DNA of 64,000 bases from Caulobacteraceae bacterium (GTDB lineage: Bacteria; Pseudomonadota; Alphaproteobacteria; Caulobacterales; Aquidulcibacteraceae), in NCBI GenBank assembly GCA_016703335.1, contig JADJCG010000002.1, forward strand, positions 124,001-188,000, written 5' to 3'. The stretch's first letter is position 1, and each line of letters opens with the position of its first letter. Below the pieces are notes generated by a model that did no database searches, had not been told where the DNA came from, and saw only the letters and a program-made list of their open reading frames with translations. A program made the translations under genes and the position numbers. Positions 47,349-57,236 of the stretch are shown here, one piece after another.

Positions 47349-48400
47349 ACCGACGCGACGTTATCCTTGGCGCTACTGCATTGGCTGGATGTGCAAGTAT
47401 GAATGACGCCGCGCAAATTCGCCGCCCGATCGTGATCGCGCACCGCGGGGCGAGTGCGTATCGGCCTGAACATACACTTGCTGGATATCTGCTCGCGATT
47501 GAGCAGGGCGCCGATTTTATCGAGCCCGATCTGGTGATGACAAAGGACCACGTTCTGGTCTGCCGTCACGAGAATGAAATCTCGGGGACGACCGATGTCG
47601 CGGATCACCCAGAGTTTGCGGAGCGCCGCAAAGCGAAGACCGTCGATGGCGCCGAAGCGCTGGGGTGGTGGGTCGAAGACTTCACGCTCGCGGAGCTAAA
47701 GACGCTGCGTGCGCGCGAGCGAATCCCGCAGCTGCGCCCCGCTAACACCGAGTACAACGATCAGTTTGAAATTCCGACGTTTGCCGAAGCGCTCGCGCTG
47801 GCGCAGCAGCACGGCAAGGGGATTTACCCGGAGCTGAAGCACCCGACTTTCCTGCGCGAGCAGGGGCTAGATCCAGTCCCGGCCTTTATCAGCGCAGTGC
47901 GTGAAGGCGGCGGTCAGAGCACGGCGGACATCATGTATGTCCAGTGCTTCGAGGTCGGCGCTATTCGCACACTGGCGCAAATGTCTTCGATCCGTTGGCA
48001 GTGCGTGCAACTCGCGTCGGTCGATGGCGGACCGTGGGATCAGCGTGATACGACTTACGCGGCGATGCTTGAAGGTGATGGTCTGCGCCGCGTTGCCGAA
48101 TACGCGCGCGGCATTGGCGTGGAGAAACCGCTGATTATTCCGCGCGACGCCGGTAACAATCTAGGTGCGCCGACCGATCTTGTAGCGCGTGCGCATGCCG
48201 CGAACCTTGTGGTGCATCCGTGGACCTTCAGGCCTGAGAATTTCTTCCTGCCGACGGCGTTGCGGGTTGGCGCCACGGCCGCACAAGAGACGCTGCGCCA
48301 GCGCGGCAACCTTGATGCCGAGCTCTGCGCTTTCTATGCGGCCGGCGTTGACGGGGTGTTCAGCGACGACCCGGCAGCGGCAGTCGCAGCGCGTAACTAA
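47345..48400 (+). CDS. Glycerophosphodiester phosphodiesterase lipoprotein
   Basis: 351 residues. The N-terminus MNRRDVILGATALAGCASM combines an RR motif with lipobox LAGC. The catalytic core has IVIAHRGASAYRPEHTLAGY and QGADFIEPDLVMTKDHVLVC (metal-binding Glu/Asp), then IYPELKHP and FSDDPAAAV. It hydrolyses glycerophosphodiesters to glycerol-3-phosphate. Starts inside the preceding stop. A terminator follows at 48401-48428. Confidence 0.93.
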   Translation: MNRRDVILGATALAGCASMNDAAQIRRPIVIAHRGASAYRPEHTLAGYLLAIEQGADFIEPDLVMTKDHVLVCRHENEISGTTDVADHPEFAERRKAKTVDGAEALGWWVEDFTLAELKTLRARERIPQLRPANTEYNDQFEIPTFAEALALAQQHGKGIYPELKHPTFLREQGLDPVPAFISAVREGGGQSTADIMYVQCFEVGAIRTLAQMSSIRWQCVQLASVDGGPWDQRDTTYAAMLEGDGLRRVAEYARGIGVEKPLIIPRDAGNNLGAPTDLVARAHAANLVVHPWTFRPENFFLPTALRVGATAAQETLRQRGNLDAELCAFYAAGVDGVFSDDPAAAVAARN

Positions 48401-48428
48401 AAAGCCCTCCGCTTGCGCGAAGGGCTTT
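48401..48428. terminator. Terminator hairpin between convergent genes
   Basis: AAAGCCCT at 48401-48408 and AGGGCTTT at 48421-48428 form a stem with a 12-base loop. It sits just after the GDPD stop and 25 bases before the end of the convergent gene at 48453, so it can serve both directions. Confidence 0.75.
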
Positions 48429-48452
48429 CGAGACGCGTCGTAGCGAAGTGAG

Positions 48453-48800
48453 TTAGGCGACGCGCCGCAACATGTTGCGGTTCAGGATCGGCGCTTGTGC
48501 TTCGAGGAGATCCTTCAGAACGCGCTCACGCGTTTGATCTTCCTTGATCGTCAGCAGGTGAATTTCACGCGCACCGAGATTTTCCGCGGCTTGCCACATG
48601 TCGTGCCGATTGAGCGTTGTTGAAAAGTCCGCCGTTTGCGCTGCGAACAAGCAGATCGGGCCGCCCCAGTCTTGCGATGGCTGGTCATGCGGCTTCACGA
48701 ACATGTAGACGCCGCCGATGGGCTCCCAATCGCGCTGCGCGCGTGCAATCTCAAACTCGAACCAGCGGCCGCTGCCGCCTTGCCAATTGAAAGTATTCAC
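48453..48800 (-). CDS. Hypothetical protein, 115 residues
   Basis: Start chosen at the GTG at 48800 because GGAGGGG lies 4-10 bases upstream; an ATG at 48860 gives 20 extra residues. The sequence runs NTFNWQGGSGRWFEFEIARA, PIGGVYMFVKPHDQPSQDWG, FSTTLNRHDMWQAAENLGAR, EIHLLTIKEDQTRERVLKDL. A mixed alpha/beta soluble protein. I do not recognise the family. Convergent with GDPD. Confidence 0.65.
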   Translation of the reverse strand: MNTFNWQGGSGRWFEFEIARAQRDWEPIGGVYMFVKPHDQPSQDWGGPICLFAAQTADFSTTLNRHDMWQAAENLGAREIHLLTIKEDQTRERVLKDLLEAQAPILNRNMLRRVA

Positions 48801-48865
48801 GCGCCCCTCCGGGAAATCGATTGAGGCGGAATCTAGAGTGAGTCGGCGTGGCGGAAGCAATGCCG

Positions 48866-49657
48866 TTATGGCGCCGGGTCCATGCTTACAGTTTGGACAT
48901 CTGCCGCATCGAAGAATGCAGGCCAGAATTGTTCCATCGCGTAAGCCTGCCGCTCGGCGTTATCGGGCCGATCTATTGGAACTATGCGTAAATCTACGCG
49001 CGCAAAGTCCGGAGGACCGTTCGGCGAGCTTGCGCGCCAATCTGCATAATTCGCTTCCGAAACGTACAATGAGAAGCCCTGTGGATTGTGTTCGAGCAAA
49101 TCCGAGACGAGCACCAAACGTCGCTGTGGAATTTCCGCACCGAATTCCGGATCCGCAGCGACCGCGCGCAGAGCTGCGATGATTGGAGACGCCCGTTGCG
49201 GGCCGCCTGAGCCGGCGCTGCGGAGTGCGCTGTCCAAGGCTTGCGCGAACTCTTCGTCCCATGTCGCTTGAACCATGCGCGCGTTTTCGAACAGCGGATT
49301 GGTTTGCTCAGGCGGGCGCGGCAAGCACTGCGAGAACAAGATCGCCGGCTCCTGCGGGCGGCGCACATTGATGCGCATGATCGTAAGGCGATCGTATTGC
49401 GAGAGCCGCGCGCGCTCTTGTGCCAACACCGCGCGCAGTTTGCGGCGATGACGCGCTTCTAGGCGATCCGTTGAGTCGACCAAGACAATCGTGTGCGCTG
49501 CGAGCGGCGCATCGGTGCGGCAAAGTGAGCTCGCGTCCGTTGGCGGCGGCCGAAGCCAGAGTGCGGCGCCAGCGAGCCCGCCCAGCACCACCAGCGCCAG
49601 CGCGATCAGCACAATGCCCAGCGCATTGCGTCCAGCTGCGCCGCGCCGCCGGCTCAC
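48866..49657 (-). CDS. Membrane-anchored VWA-like protein, unknown function
   Basis: 263 residues. One N-terminal span (ALGIVLIALALVVLGGLAGA) places the rest in the periplasm. AAHTIVLVDSTDRLEARHRR and QRRLVLVSDLLEHNPQGFSL have the beta-strand-then-D-x-S-T/S-D pattern of a von Willebrand A-like fold, although the MIDAS is not canonical (DSTD, no clean DxSxS). It overlaps the coiled-coil membrane protein stop (49654-49657), so the two are co-translated and probably act together. Not recognised as a named family. Confidence 0.7.
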   Translation of the reverse strand: MSRRRGAAGRNALGIVLIALALVVLGGLAGAALWLRPPPTDASSLCRTDAPLAAHTIVLVDSTDRLEARHRRKLRAVLAQERARLSQYDRLTIMRINVRRPQEPAILFSQCLPRPPEQTNPLFENARMVQATWDEEFAQALDSALRSAGSGGPQRASPIIAALRAVAADPEFGAEIPQRRLVLVSDLLEHNPQGFSLYVSEANYADWRASSPNGPPDFARVDLRIVPIDRPDNAERQAYAMEQFWPAFFDAADVQTVSMDPAP

Positions 49658-51035
49658 GCCTGTCCGCCGCTGTCGTGGCGATTGGTGGCGGCGTCGAGTT
49701 CTGCGAGCAGTTCTTCCAGCGATCGCGCCGATTGAGCCTGCGCTTCCGCCAAGCGAGCACGGGCCTCATCGATCATCGCTGCCGCGCCGCCGAGTGCGTC
49801 GAGCGCAGGGCCGGCGGATGGCGGAGGAGAGCTGAAATAGGCCGGCGCGGGAGAGGTGCGCGCGGCGGCGTTTTCCTGGCGGTAGAGATGCACGGCGCTA
49901 GCGGCGGCATCGTCGAGCGCGCGCCCCTTTGCGTCCAGGGTTTCCATGTTCATCGCTGCCGCGTCGAACGCCTTGCTCATGGCGTCGAATTCGGCGCGCA
50001 TCTTATCCACCCGCGCCAGCAGCTCGGTCTTGGCCTTGTTGATCGGCGCCTCGAGATCGACCCGCGCGTCGGCACGAAAATCAGAGAGCGTCTCCGAGGC
50101 AGCTTTGGCGGCGCGGTCCATCTTGCCGAAATCGGGGTAGGGATCGTCGAAACCCGAATAGCCCTTGAGCGCCGAGAACACCCAAACGCCTGCGCCGAGC
50201 ATGAGCAGGATGATCGCTTGCGGCGAATCCAAAGAGAGCAGCGACCACAGATGGAAGCTCGCGTCCGAGCCCATATCGACTTGTCGCCCGCTCAACGTCG
50301 CGAGTTGATCGCGCCAATCCGCGGCGAACAGATTGAGCATGAGAGCGAGAAGGCCGACGAACGCGAACGCCACGGCGCCCATCGCTTTCATCGGCGCTTC
50401 GCGATGCTGCAGATAGCGTAGGCCCAAGAAGCCAGCGATGAAGCCAAGCGTCACGTTTGCGCCGGAGAGCCCAATCGCGGTGATCGCGCCGCCGAGCAAA
50501 CCGCGCTCATCATCCTCGGCGAACAGGGCAGCGCTGAACAAGGCTTCGAACACCGCCGCGCAAAACAGCAAGCCGGATTGCAGCAGCGTCGATTGTGGAT
50601 AGACGGCGGCGCGTCGCATTCGTGTTTGCGCTTGAAGGCGTCCAGCTCCTCGCGCGCCTCCGCGGCGCGTGCCGAAGCCTCATCCCAATCGTGTGCGAGC
50701 CGGCCGGAGGTTTGGCGCAGCGCTAACCGCGCATCGAGTGCAGGCCCGGTAAAGTCCTGAGGCGCCGGGGCTAGCGCGCGCAATCGGCGCTCGGCGTCCG
50801 CTTTTGCGTCGTCACGCGCCTGATCCACGCGCGTCCGTTCTGCCGCAACGGTTTCGATGACTGCCTTTTCGGCGTCTGAAAGATCGTCCGCATCCTGCCG
50901 GGGCAGGTCGCGGGCGGCGTCTTCTCGTGCGCGCTTGCGAATACCTAGCTTTTTGTCGAGCGCGGACGCGCTGAGGCCCTGCGGCATCTTCACCGCAGCG
51001 CGTTCGGCGTTGGGCTTGTTTTGCCCTCCATCCAT
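49654..51035 (-). CDS. Coiled-coil membrane protein, unknown function, frameshifted
   Basis: About 460 residues. An N-terminal soluble coiled coil (MDGGQNKPNAERAAVKMPQG; then DAEKAVIETVAAERTRVDQA and ASARAAEAREELDAFKRKHE) is followed, after a slip at about 50617-50622 (one base lost before an ATG-like codon), by MRRAAVYPQSTLLQSGLLFC, about four membrane spans, and a C-terminal coiled coil (AKTELLARVDKMRAEFDAMS). A large soluble-TM-soluble scaffold. A separate gene starting at 50619 is possible but the frame logic favours one protein. Partner of the VWA-like protein downstream. Confidence 0.65.
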
Positions 51036-51111
51036 GACGTGCCCGCTCCCGCTGACACTAAAGCGCGTATGACGCGCTTCTCCAAGAGGCGCGCGCGGGC
51101 TATCAGGGGCC

Positions 51112-51864
51112 GTGCACGATCTCAAAGACCTATTGAAGCTCGCCGACACCGCCGCCGACGCCGCGGGCGAGGCGCTTCTGGCCAATCGCGTCCAGTGGGG
51201 CGTGATCGAGGAAATCCAGGGCCGCGAGGTGAAAATCGGCGGCGACAAGCACGCCGAGGAGATCGTCCTCACCGCCATCGCGCGCGATAGCGACTACCCG
51301 ATTATCTCCGAGGAGGCGGGCTGGGCGCGCGCCATGCAACGCGGCGACCGCTTCGTCTGGGCCATCGATCCGCTCGACGGCAGCGTGAACTATCTACGGG
51401 GCTACCCGCACTGCGCCGTCTCGATCGCGCTGCTGGATCACGGCAAGCCGATCCTCGGTGTCGTCGATTGCTTCGTTACCCGCGAGCGCTTCACTGGCTT
51501 GGTCGGGCACGGCGCGTGGCTCAATGGCGCGCCGATGTGCGTCTCCAACATCGAAAATCCTGCAAAGGGAATATTGCAAACCGGCGTGCCGTCGCGCGCG
51601 AGCGATGAGTCCATGAGAGCGTTCGAGCAGCGGCTGCGCACCTGGCAGAAGGTGCGCATGATCGGCTCGGCGGCGACGGCGTTGGCTTATGTCGCCGCGG
51701 GTCGAGCGGAGGCCTATCGCGAATCCGGTTCGATGATCTGGGACGTCGCGGCAGGCTGCGCGCTGGTCGAAGCCGCTGGCGGCAAAGTGCGCATCGAGGG
51801 CGCGGCGCTCGATCAGCCATTGGAAGTCGCCGCCAGCAACGGCGCTGCTGCGCTTCCAGACTGA
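51112..51864 (+). CDS. Inositol monophosphatase family protein
   Basis: 250 residues from a GTG at 51112. Motifs: EEIVLTAIARDSDYPIISEE (metal-binding Glu), VWAIDPLDGSVNYLRGYPHC and SMIWDVAAGCALVEAAGGKV. This is the Mg-dependent IMPase/CysQ/FBPase fold. Substrate could be inositol-1-phosphate, 3'-phosphoadenosine-5'-phosphate or a sugar phosphate; the neighbour epimerase makes a polysaccharide role possible. Frame intact. Confidence 0.92.
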   Translation: MHDLKDLLKLADTAADAAGEALLANRVQWGVIEEIQGREVKIGGDKHAEEIVLTAIARDSDYPIISEEAGWARAMQRGDRFVWAIDPLDGSVNYLRGYPHCAVSIALLDHGKPILGVVDCFVTRERFTGLVGHGAWLNGAPMCVSNIENPAKGILQTGVPSRASDESMRAFEQRLRTWQKVRMIGSAATALAYVAAGRAEAYRESGSMIWDVAAGCALVEAAGGKVRIEGAALDQPLEVAASNGAAALPD

Positions 51865-52026
51865 CGCGCCTCTCTTCTGTGTAATTTAACACACGGCGCG
51901 ACGGATCGCGGCGTTCGGACCGTTAGCAACACCAAGTTGTTATGGAGGAACATGGCGCAGGCCATGGACATCCTGACGTAACGGCGCTTCAAAGCAGTGT
52001 AGCCAGCAATTCAACTGGGTGTGGGG

Positions 52027-53395
52027 ATGTTCAGGGACGCGGTCCTCCTTGGGATCGGCCAAGCCGTCAGTGACGCATGGCACGCGCGCGCCACTTACGC
52101 GTGCGAGCCTCGACGTGCGCGGCGCTGTCCTCGTGGGGCCTGGCGAAGCGCCAGTCGCGCTGATCAACCGCGCGCCGATTTGGGACGCGCTCGATCTTGC
52201 CGCGGTTCGCGGCTCAAGCCTCATTCTCGTCGATCCGCCGGCTGACGGCGCCGCCAAACGCGCAGTGCTGACGCGCGCTGCGGAGGCGGGACCCGGTGCT
52301 TGGTTCACTGGCGAAAAGCTTCGGCGTTTGCGGCTCGATGATCTGATCGGCCGCCCGCTCGGTGACGTCGACTTCGCACGCATTCGCAATGTGGTCGCCG
52401 GCAAGCGCGTGCTTGTTACGGGCGGCGGTGGCTCGATCGGCGGCGAACTGGCGCGCCGTATCGCAACGCTCTCACCGGCACGGCTGACGCTACTCGATAG
52501 CTCTGAGCACAATCTCTATCGCATCGGCCTCGAACTGCCGGACGCCGTGCAGGTGCTCGCGGATATCCGCGACGCAAATTCTGTCGGCCGGTGGTTCGCC
52601 AAGGAACGCCCTGAGATCGTTTTCCACGCCGCTGCGCTTAAGCAAGTGCCGATGGTGGAAGCGTTCGCCAGCGAAGGCGTGCTCACCAATGTGGTGGGTT
52701 TGCAAAACGTCGCTGAAGCGGCGCGTCGAGGCGGCGCGGATATGATTTTCGTGTCGACCGACAAGGCGGTTGATCCCTCGGGCCTCATGGGCGCTTCCAA
52801 GCGGCTGGGCGAAATCTATTGCCAGGCGTTGGACCGAGCCGGTCCTGAGCGCGCAGTTCCGGTACGGCTCGGCAATGTGCTGGGCTCGGCCGGTTCGGTG
52901 ACGCCGATCTTTGAAGCGCAACTCGCTGAGGGTGGTCCGCTTACTGTGACCGATCCAGACGTGACGCGCTTCTTCTTGACCATCCCGCAGGCTGCTGACG
53001 CGCTTCTGCAAGCTGCGGCGGTGGGCCTTACCGTTGAGCCACGGGGCAGTGCGTTGGTGATCGAGATGGGCGAGGCGCTGCCGGTGGTGGAGCTTGCGCG
53101 CGAAGTCATTCGGCTGGAAGGGCTGCGCCCAGACATCGATGTGCCGATCACGTTCACTGGTTTGCGGCCGAGCGAAAAGCTGCACGAGGCGTTGGTGGCG
53201 TCTGATGAATGGCGCGAGGCCGATCCTGCGCCGGGCGTGATCGCGGTTGCGTCTTCCGCGCGTGCGTTGACTGACGTTCTCGCTGATATGGAGACACTCG
53301 CGGCGCTCGCGCGCGACGGCGCGAACGAGAAGATCGCTGCGGCGCTCTTCCGTGCTGTCGACGCCGACGCGGAAGTACGCGCTCGCTCACTCTGA
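52027..53395 (+). CDS. CapD/FlaA1-type nucleotide-sugar epimerase/dehydratase, probable frameshift near start
   Basis: Short-chain dehydrogenase acting on UDP-sugars in surface polysaccharide synthesis. NAD motif VLVTGGGGSIGGELARRIAT, catalytic region FVSTDKAVDPSGLMGASKRL, VPVRLGNVLGSAGSVTPIFE, and TFTGLRPSEKLHEALVASDE. The coding start is unclear: the ATG at 52027 reads MFRDAVLLGIGQAVSDAW, which would join the main frame (APLTRASLDVRGAVLVGP) through a slip at about 52080-52100. The membrane helices of full-length homologues are absent, so it is a soluble or trimmed form. Confidence 0.85.
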
Positions 53396-53510
53396 CCGAT
53401 GGCCGCAACCGATCTCACCCCAGCTGCTAAGATGCGCGGGGCGTTGCAGACAGACTTGCGAGACGCGATGATCTTGAGCGCCGCGCGGATATTGCAAAGC
53501 AATACGTCCG

Positions 53511-54673
53511 CTAATCGAGCGTGCGTCTGAATCTCAGAAGCGCCAGCGCGCCGAGAACGAGCAGGATCACCGTCAGCGGCCACAGATCGCCGACGACATC
53601 GCCGAAACCTGCGCCCTTCAAAACGATCTCCGTACGATCCTCAGGAAGTGCGTGATCGGTAGCGCTTCGCCGATCACCTGTGCCCAGAGCGGCATGGCGC
53701 GGAACGGAAACATGAAACCGGACAACAAGATCGACGGTAGGAAGATGAAGAACGTCATCTGCATCGCTTGCATTTGCGTGCGCGCGACGGTGGAGATGAG
53801 GTAGCCCAGCATCAAGTTCGCCAGGATGAACAGCGTAACCGCGATCAAGAACGCTAAGAACGAACCAGTGAACGGAATGCGGAATAGCAGCATCGCCACC
53901 GCAAGCACGATGGCAACCTGGACGGCGCCGACGAACACGTAGGGCGTCGTCTTCCCGATCATCACCTCAAGCGGACGCACCGGCGTCGCGAGCAAATTTT
54001 CCATCGTGCCGCGCTCGGTCTCGCGCGTCAGTGCGATAGAGGTGATCATCACCATGGTCATGGTCAGGATCACGCCCAGCAAAGCCGGCACGATGTTGAA
54101 TGCGGTCACGCCCGCTGGATTGTAACGCCGGTGCACGACGATCTCGTACGGTGCGGGCAAGGGCGCTAGGAACGAGAGCGAGCCCTGAAACTCTGGCGCA
54201 AACGCCTGCGCCGCGACTTGCTGGATCGCTGCGATCGCACCGCCAGCGGCCACTGGGTCGCTCGCATCGGCAGCGATCAGGATTTGCGGGCGTTCGCCGC
54301 GCACTAGTCGCCGCTCGAAGCCTTCGGGAATGGAAATAAGAAACGTCGCTTGTCCTGAGCGGATCATCGCTTCGCCGTCTTCGGCGCGCGGTGTGATGGC
54401 GATGACGTCGACATAGGTCGATTGCGCGAGTGATGCGAGGAATGAGCGCGTCAGCGGCCCGTCTTCGCGCATTTCAACAACGGCTGGCATGTGACGGGGG
54501 TCGGTGTTGATGGCGTAGCCGAACAGAACAAGCTGCATCACTGGCATCATGATCATGATCGCAAACGTCGGCCGGTCGCGACGCATCTGCACGAGTTCTT
54601 TCAGGAACACGGCAAAGACACGCGCCCACGAAAGATCGATCAGTTTCGAAAGAGAGTGCGGCGCGGTCGTCAT
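53511..54673 (-). CDS. ABC-2 type transporter permease (efflux), frameshift near 3' end
   Basis: About 388 residues. The N-terminus LKELVQMRRDRPTFAIMIMM and the first span, a long periplasmic domain, then TRETERGTMENLLATPVRPL and five helices. The frame ends early with a stop at 53618, but one base near 53628-53636 leads into TEIVLKGAGFGDVVGDLWPL, TVILLVLGALALLRF and a TAG at 53511-53513, which completes the last helix. YbhS/YhhJ-like. Partner of the ATPase and HlyD genes upstream. Confidence 0.9.
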
Positions 54674-55596
54674 TGGAAATTGTCCATCGCGCCGGACATC
54701 AGATAGATGAAGATCTCCTCGAATCCCGCCTCGATCGGCGTGATGTCGACGTGAGGTTCTGCGGCTTTCACTGCGCCTACGGCCCGCTCAAGCGCCGCAG
54801 GGTCTTTGCCGCACGCATGAATTTCCGCGCCAAACCGCGCTACGAGATCGACGCCAGGTGAAGCCTCAAGCATTTCCTGGGCGCGCATCAGCGGTCGCCC
54901 AGCAATGCTCCAACCGTAAAGGCCGATCTGTTTTGGGATTTCGGCCGTCGGCGAGTCGATGAGCTTCTTGCCATAAGCGATGTAAGCGATAGAATCGCAT
55001 TGGACGGCTTCGTCCATGTAGTGCGTGCTCACCAGTGTCGTCACGCCTTGTGCCGAATAGCGCCGGATCGCGTCCCAGAAATCGCGACGCGCTTTGGGAT
55101 CGACGCCTGCGGTCGGTTCATCGAGCAGCAGCAACTCAGGTTCGTGGATCATGCATGCGGCCAGCGCTAGACGCTGCTTCCAGCCGCCAGAGAGCTTGCC
55201 GGCAAGCTGGGCTTGCCGCTCGCTGAGACCGAGATCGGCAAGCGCTTGATCGACGCGTTCTGCGCGGCGGTCGAGGCCGTAGAGTCTGGAGATGAATTCC
55301 AAGTTCTCGCGGATCGAAAGATCTTCGTAGAGCGAAAATTTCTGCGTCATGTAGCCGACGCGTTCTTTGATCTTGAGGCTCTCTTTCAGAACATCGAAGC
55401 CAAGCACTTCGCCTTCGCCGCTTTCGGGCTTCAGCAGGCCGCACACCATGCGGATCGTCGTCGTTTTGCCCGAGCCGTTTGGGCCCAAGAAGCCGTAGAT
55501 AGCGCCGCGCGGCACTTTGAGATCGAATTGGTCGACGACGGTTCGATCACCAAAGCGCTTGGTCAGCCCGCGCACGTCGATGACGGTGTCGGTCAT
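54670..55596 (-). CDS. ABC transporter ATP-binding protein (efflux)
   Basis: 308 residues from the ATG at 55596. Walker A GPNGSGKTT at residues 38-46, signature LSGGWKQRLALAACM, Walker B LLLLDEPTAGVDPKARRDFW, switch STHYMDEAV. NatA/YbhF-like. Starts inside the HlyD stop and ends inside the permease start (4-base overlaps). Drug or lipophilic compound export is inferred from the operon type. Confidence 0.93.
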   Translation of the reverse strand: MTDTVIDVRGLTKRFGDRTVVDQFDLKVPRGAIYGFLGPNGSGKTTTIRMVCGLLKPESGEGEVLGFDVLKESLKIKERVGYMTQKFSLYEDLSIRENLEFISRLYGLDRRAERVDQALADLGLSERQAQLAGKLSGGWKQRLALAACMIHEPELLLLDEPTAGVDPKARRDFWDAIRRYSAQGVTTLVSTHYMDEAVQCDSIAYIAYGKKLIDSPTAEIPKQIGLYGWSIAGRPLMRAQEMLEASPGVDLVARFGAEIHACGKDPAALERAVGAVKAAEPHVDITPIEAGFEEIFIYLMSGAMDNFQ

Positions 55597-56420
55597 TCTG
55601 CGATCCGTACGTCCACGGGCATGCCGGGCCGGATCGGCGTTGCGCCATCGAAGCGCGCCTCGACCAAGAAAACGAGCTTTTCGCGTTGATCGAGCGAGTA
55701 GATCACTGGCGGCGTAAATTGAGGCTCGGTCGCGACGAAGCTGACGCGCGCTTCCACCGGCTGGGCGCAACCGTCGCAGCTCACCATAACGCGCGTGCCA
55801 ACCGGCAGCTGCGCCAGCATCGCTTCAGGCGCGAAGAAGCGCACCTTCATGTTCTCAGGCGTCAACAACGCCGCGATCGGTTGGCCGGCAGCGACGACTT
55901 CGCCTTGGCGATGGAAAATTTGTTGGATCGTGCCAGCGAGTGGCGCTGTGCCGGCGAGATCTTCAAGTCGCTCCTGCGCCAAGCCAGTCTCGGCGCCGGC
56001 CGCAGTAGCTTGCCGGCGAGCTTGCGCCAGTTGTGCGTTTGCGACGTCGAGCGAAGCGCGATCAGCATCGAGACGCGCACGTGAATAGAAGCCGCGATCA
56101 GCAAGTTGCGCGCTGCGCGCATAGTTGCGTTGCGCCAGTGTTGCTTGTGCTTGCGCCGTGCGAACCGCCGCTGCAGCCGCCGCGCGTTGAGCTTGCGCGC
56201 TTTCGGCGTTGTAGTTCAGACGATTTGGATCGAGCCGGAAAACGCGCGCGCCAGCTTCGACGGCGTCACCTTCGCGCACGAAGAGTTCGCCGATAATTCC
56301 GGCGTCTTGGCTTGAGAGATAGATGTAATCGGCCTCGCCATAGCCTTGCAGCAAGCTCGGCGTTTCACGCCCGCACGCCGCGGCGAGCAAAGCCAATGAG
56401 AGGATCAAAAAGCGCTTCAT
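55593..56420 (-). CDS. HlyD-family membrane fusion lipoprotein
   Basis: 275 residues. MKRFLILSLALLAAACGRET gives lipobox AAAC. Lipoyl halves and hairpin: GYGEADYIYLSSQDAGIIGE, FRLDPNRLNYNAESAQAQRA, coiled coil to TGLAQERLEDLAGTAPL and APLAGTIQQIFHRQGEVVAA. Periplasmic adaptor connecting the ABC pump to the outer membrane (YbhG type). Co-translated with the regulator upstream and the ATPase downstream. Confidence 0.92.
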   Translation of the reverse strand: MKRFLILSLALLAAACGRETPSLLQGYGEADYIYLSSQDAGIIGELFVREGDAVEAGARVFRLDPNRLNYNAESAQAQRAAAAAAVRTAQAQATLAQRNYARSAQLADRGFYSRARLDADRASLDVANAQLAQARRQATAAGAETGLAQERLEDLAGTAPLAGTIQQIFHRQGEVVAAGQPIAALLTPENMKVRFFAPEAMLAQLPVGTRVMVSCDGCAQPVEARVSFVATEPQFTPPVIYSLDQREKLVFLVEARFDGATPIRPGMPVDVRIAE

Positions 56421-57066
56421 GCGCGTGGCTCCAGCCCGGAGAGCAGGACATCGAACTGCTGTTCGATCAGTTTCTGCGGGTCGTTGAGAGCGGTTTCACC
56501 GCCCAGGACATGCGTCCACATCGCCTCGAAGAAGAGCGGGCCAATGAAGGCGCGCACCACGGCGTCTTTGTCGACACGCCGGATTTGGCCCTTGGCCATC
56601 GCGCCTTCGATCAACGTCTCAAGCGCGCCGCGCGCCTTTTCGACGACGTGTTCGCGATAGTATTTCGCGATTTCGGGGAAGCGGCCTGAGATGCCTATTA
56701 CCAGGCGCGGCACCGCAAAGAGGTTTGGGTCGTTCAGTCTGAACGCGGCGGCTGTCACCATCATGCGTAGCGCCGTCTTTGGATCTGCCGCGCCCATCGC
56801 CGCGATCTGCTGAACGTTTTGCGCCAGCGGGCCAACCTTGGCTTCGATCAGGGCTTTAAGCACCGCGACCTTGCTCGGGAAATAGAGGTAGATCGCCGCC
56901 TTCGAGAGGCCGGCGCGCTTGGCGATGTCCTCCATCCGGGCGGCCTCGAAACCGCGCGCGACGAACTCCTCTAGAGCCGCCTCCAGGATTTCCTCTGGCC
57001 TCGCCTCAGCCCGCCGGCGCCAGCGGGGGGCGGGTTCAATTGGTGCGGAGGCGGGCGAGCGGCTCA
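56417..57066 (-). CDS. TetR-family repressor of the efflux operon
   Basis: 216 residues from the ATG at 57066 (MSRSPASAPIEPAPRWRRRA); another ATG at 57076 lies inside the upstream palindrome, so the shorter form is preferred. HTH: MEDIAKRAGLSKAAIYLYFP. The C-terminal ligand domain includes RFPEIAKYYREHVVEKARGA. First gene of TetR-HlyD-ABC-ABC, all with 4-base overlaps, comparable to the CecR/YbhGFSR arrangement. Autoregulation via 57074-57099 is likely. Confidence 0.92.
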
Positions 57067-57073
57067 TATCCCA

Positions 57074-57099
57074 CATATAACTGACTGGTCAGTTATATG
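57074..57099. promoter_or_regulatory. Perfect palindromic operator upstream of the TetR-HlyD-ABC operon
   Basis: CATATAACTGAC at 57074-57085 and GTCAGTTATATG at 57088-57099 are perfect 12-bp inverted arms with a 2-bp TG centre. The site begins 8 bases upstream of the preferred repressor start and contains a TATAAC-like -10 element. It is AT-rich against a GC-rich background, which is typical of TetR operators. Confidence 0.88.
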
Positions 57100-57149
57100 C
57101 AAGCGTAAAATAATGCCGTATGACCAGCGCGCGCGAACGCCAAAGAAAA

Positions 57150-57175
57150 GGGCGGCGTCCTGAGGAACGCCGCCC
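57150..57175 (-). terminator. Rho-independent terminator of the TonB receptor gene
   Basis: On the minus strand GGGCGGCGT, an 8-base loop and ACGCCGCCC are followed by TTTTCTTT. Lies about 60 bases past the receptor stop at 57237. A second 9-bp inverted repeat (CGGCGGCGC at 57198-57206, GCGCCGCCG at 57217-57225) lies between. Confidence 0.8.
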
Positions 57176-57236
57176 GTAGTCGGGAAGAGGAGGAGAGCGG
57201 CGGCGCCTAGGAGGGAGCGCCGCCGCCGAACCGCGC

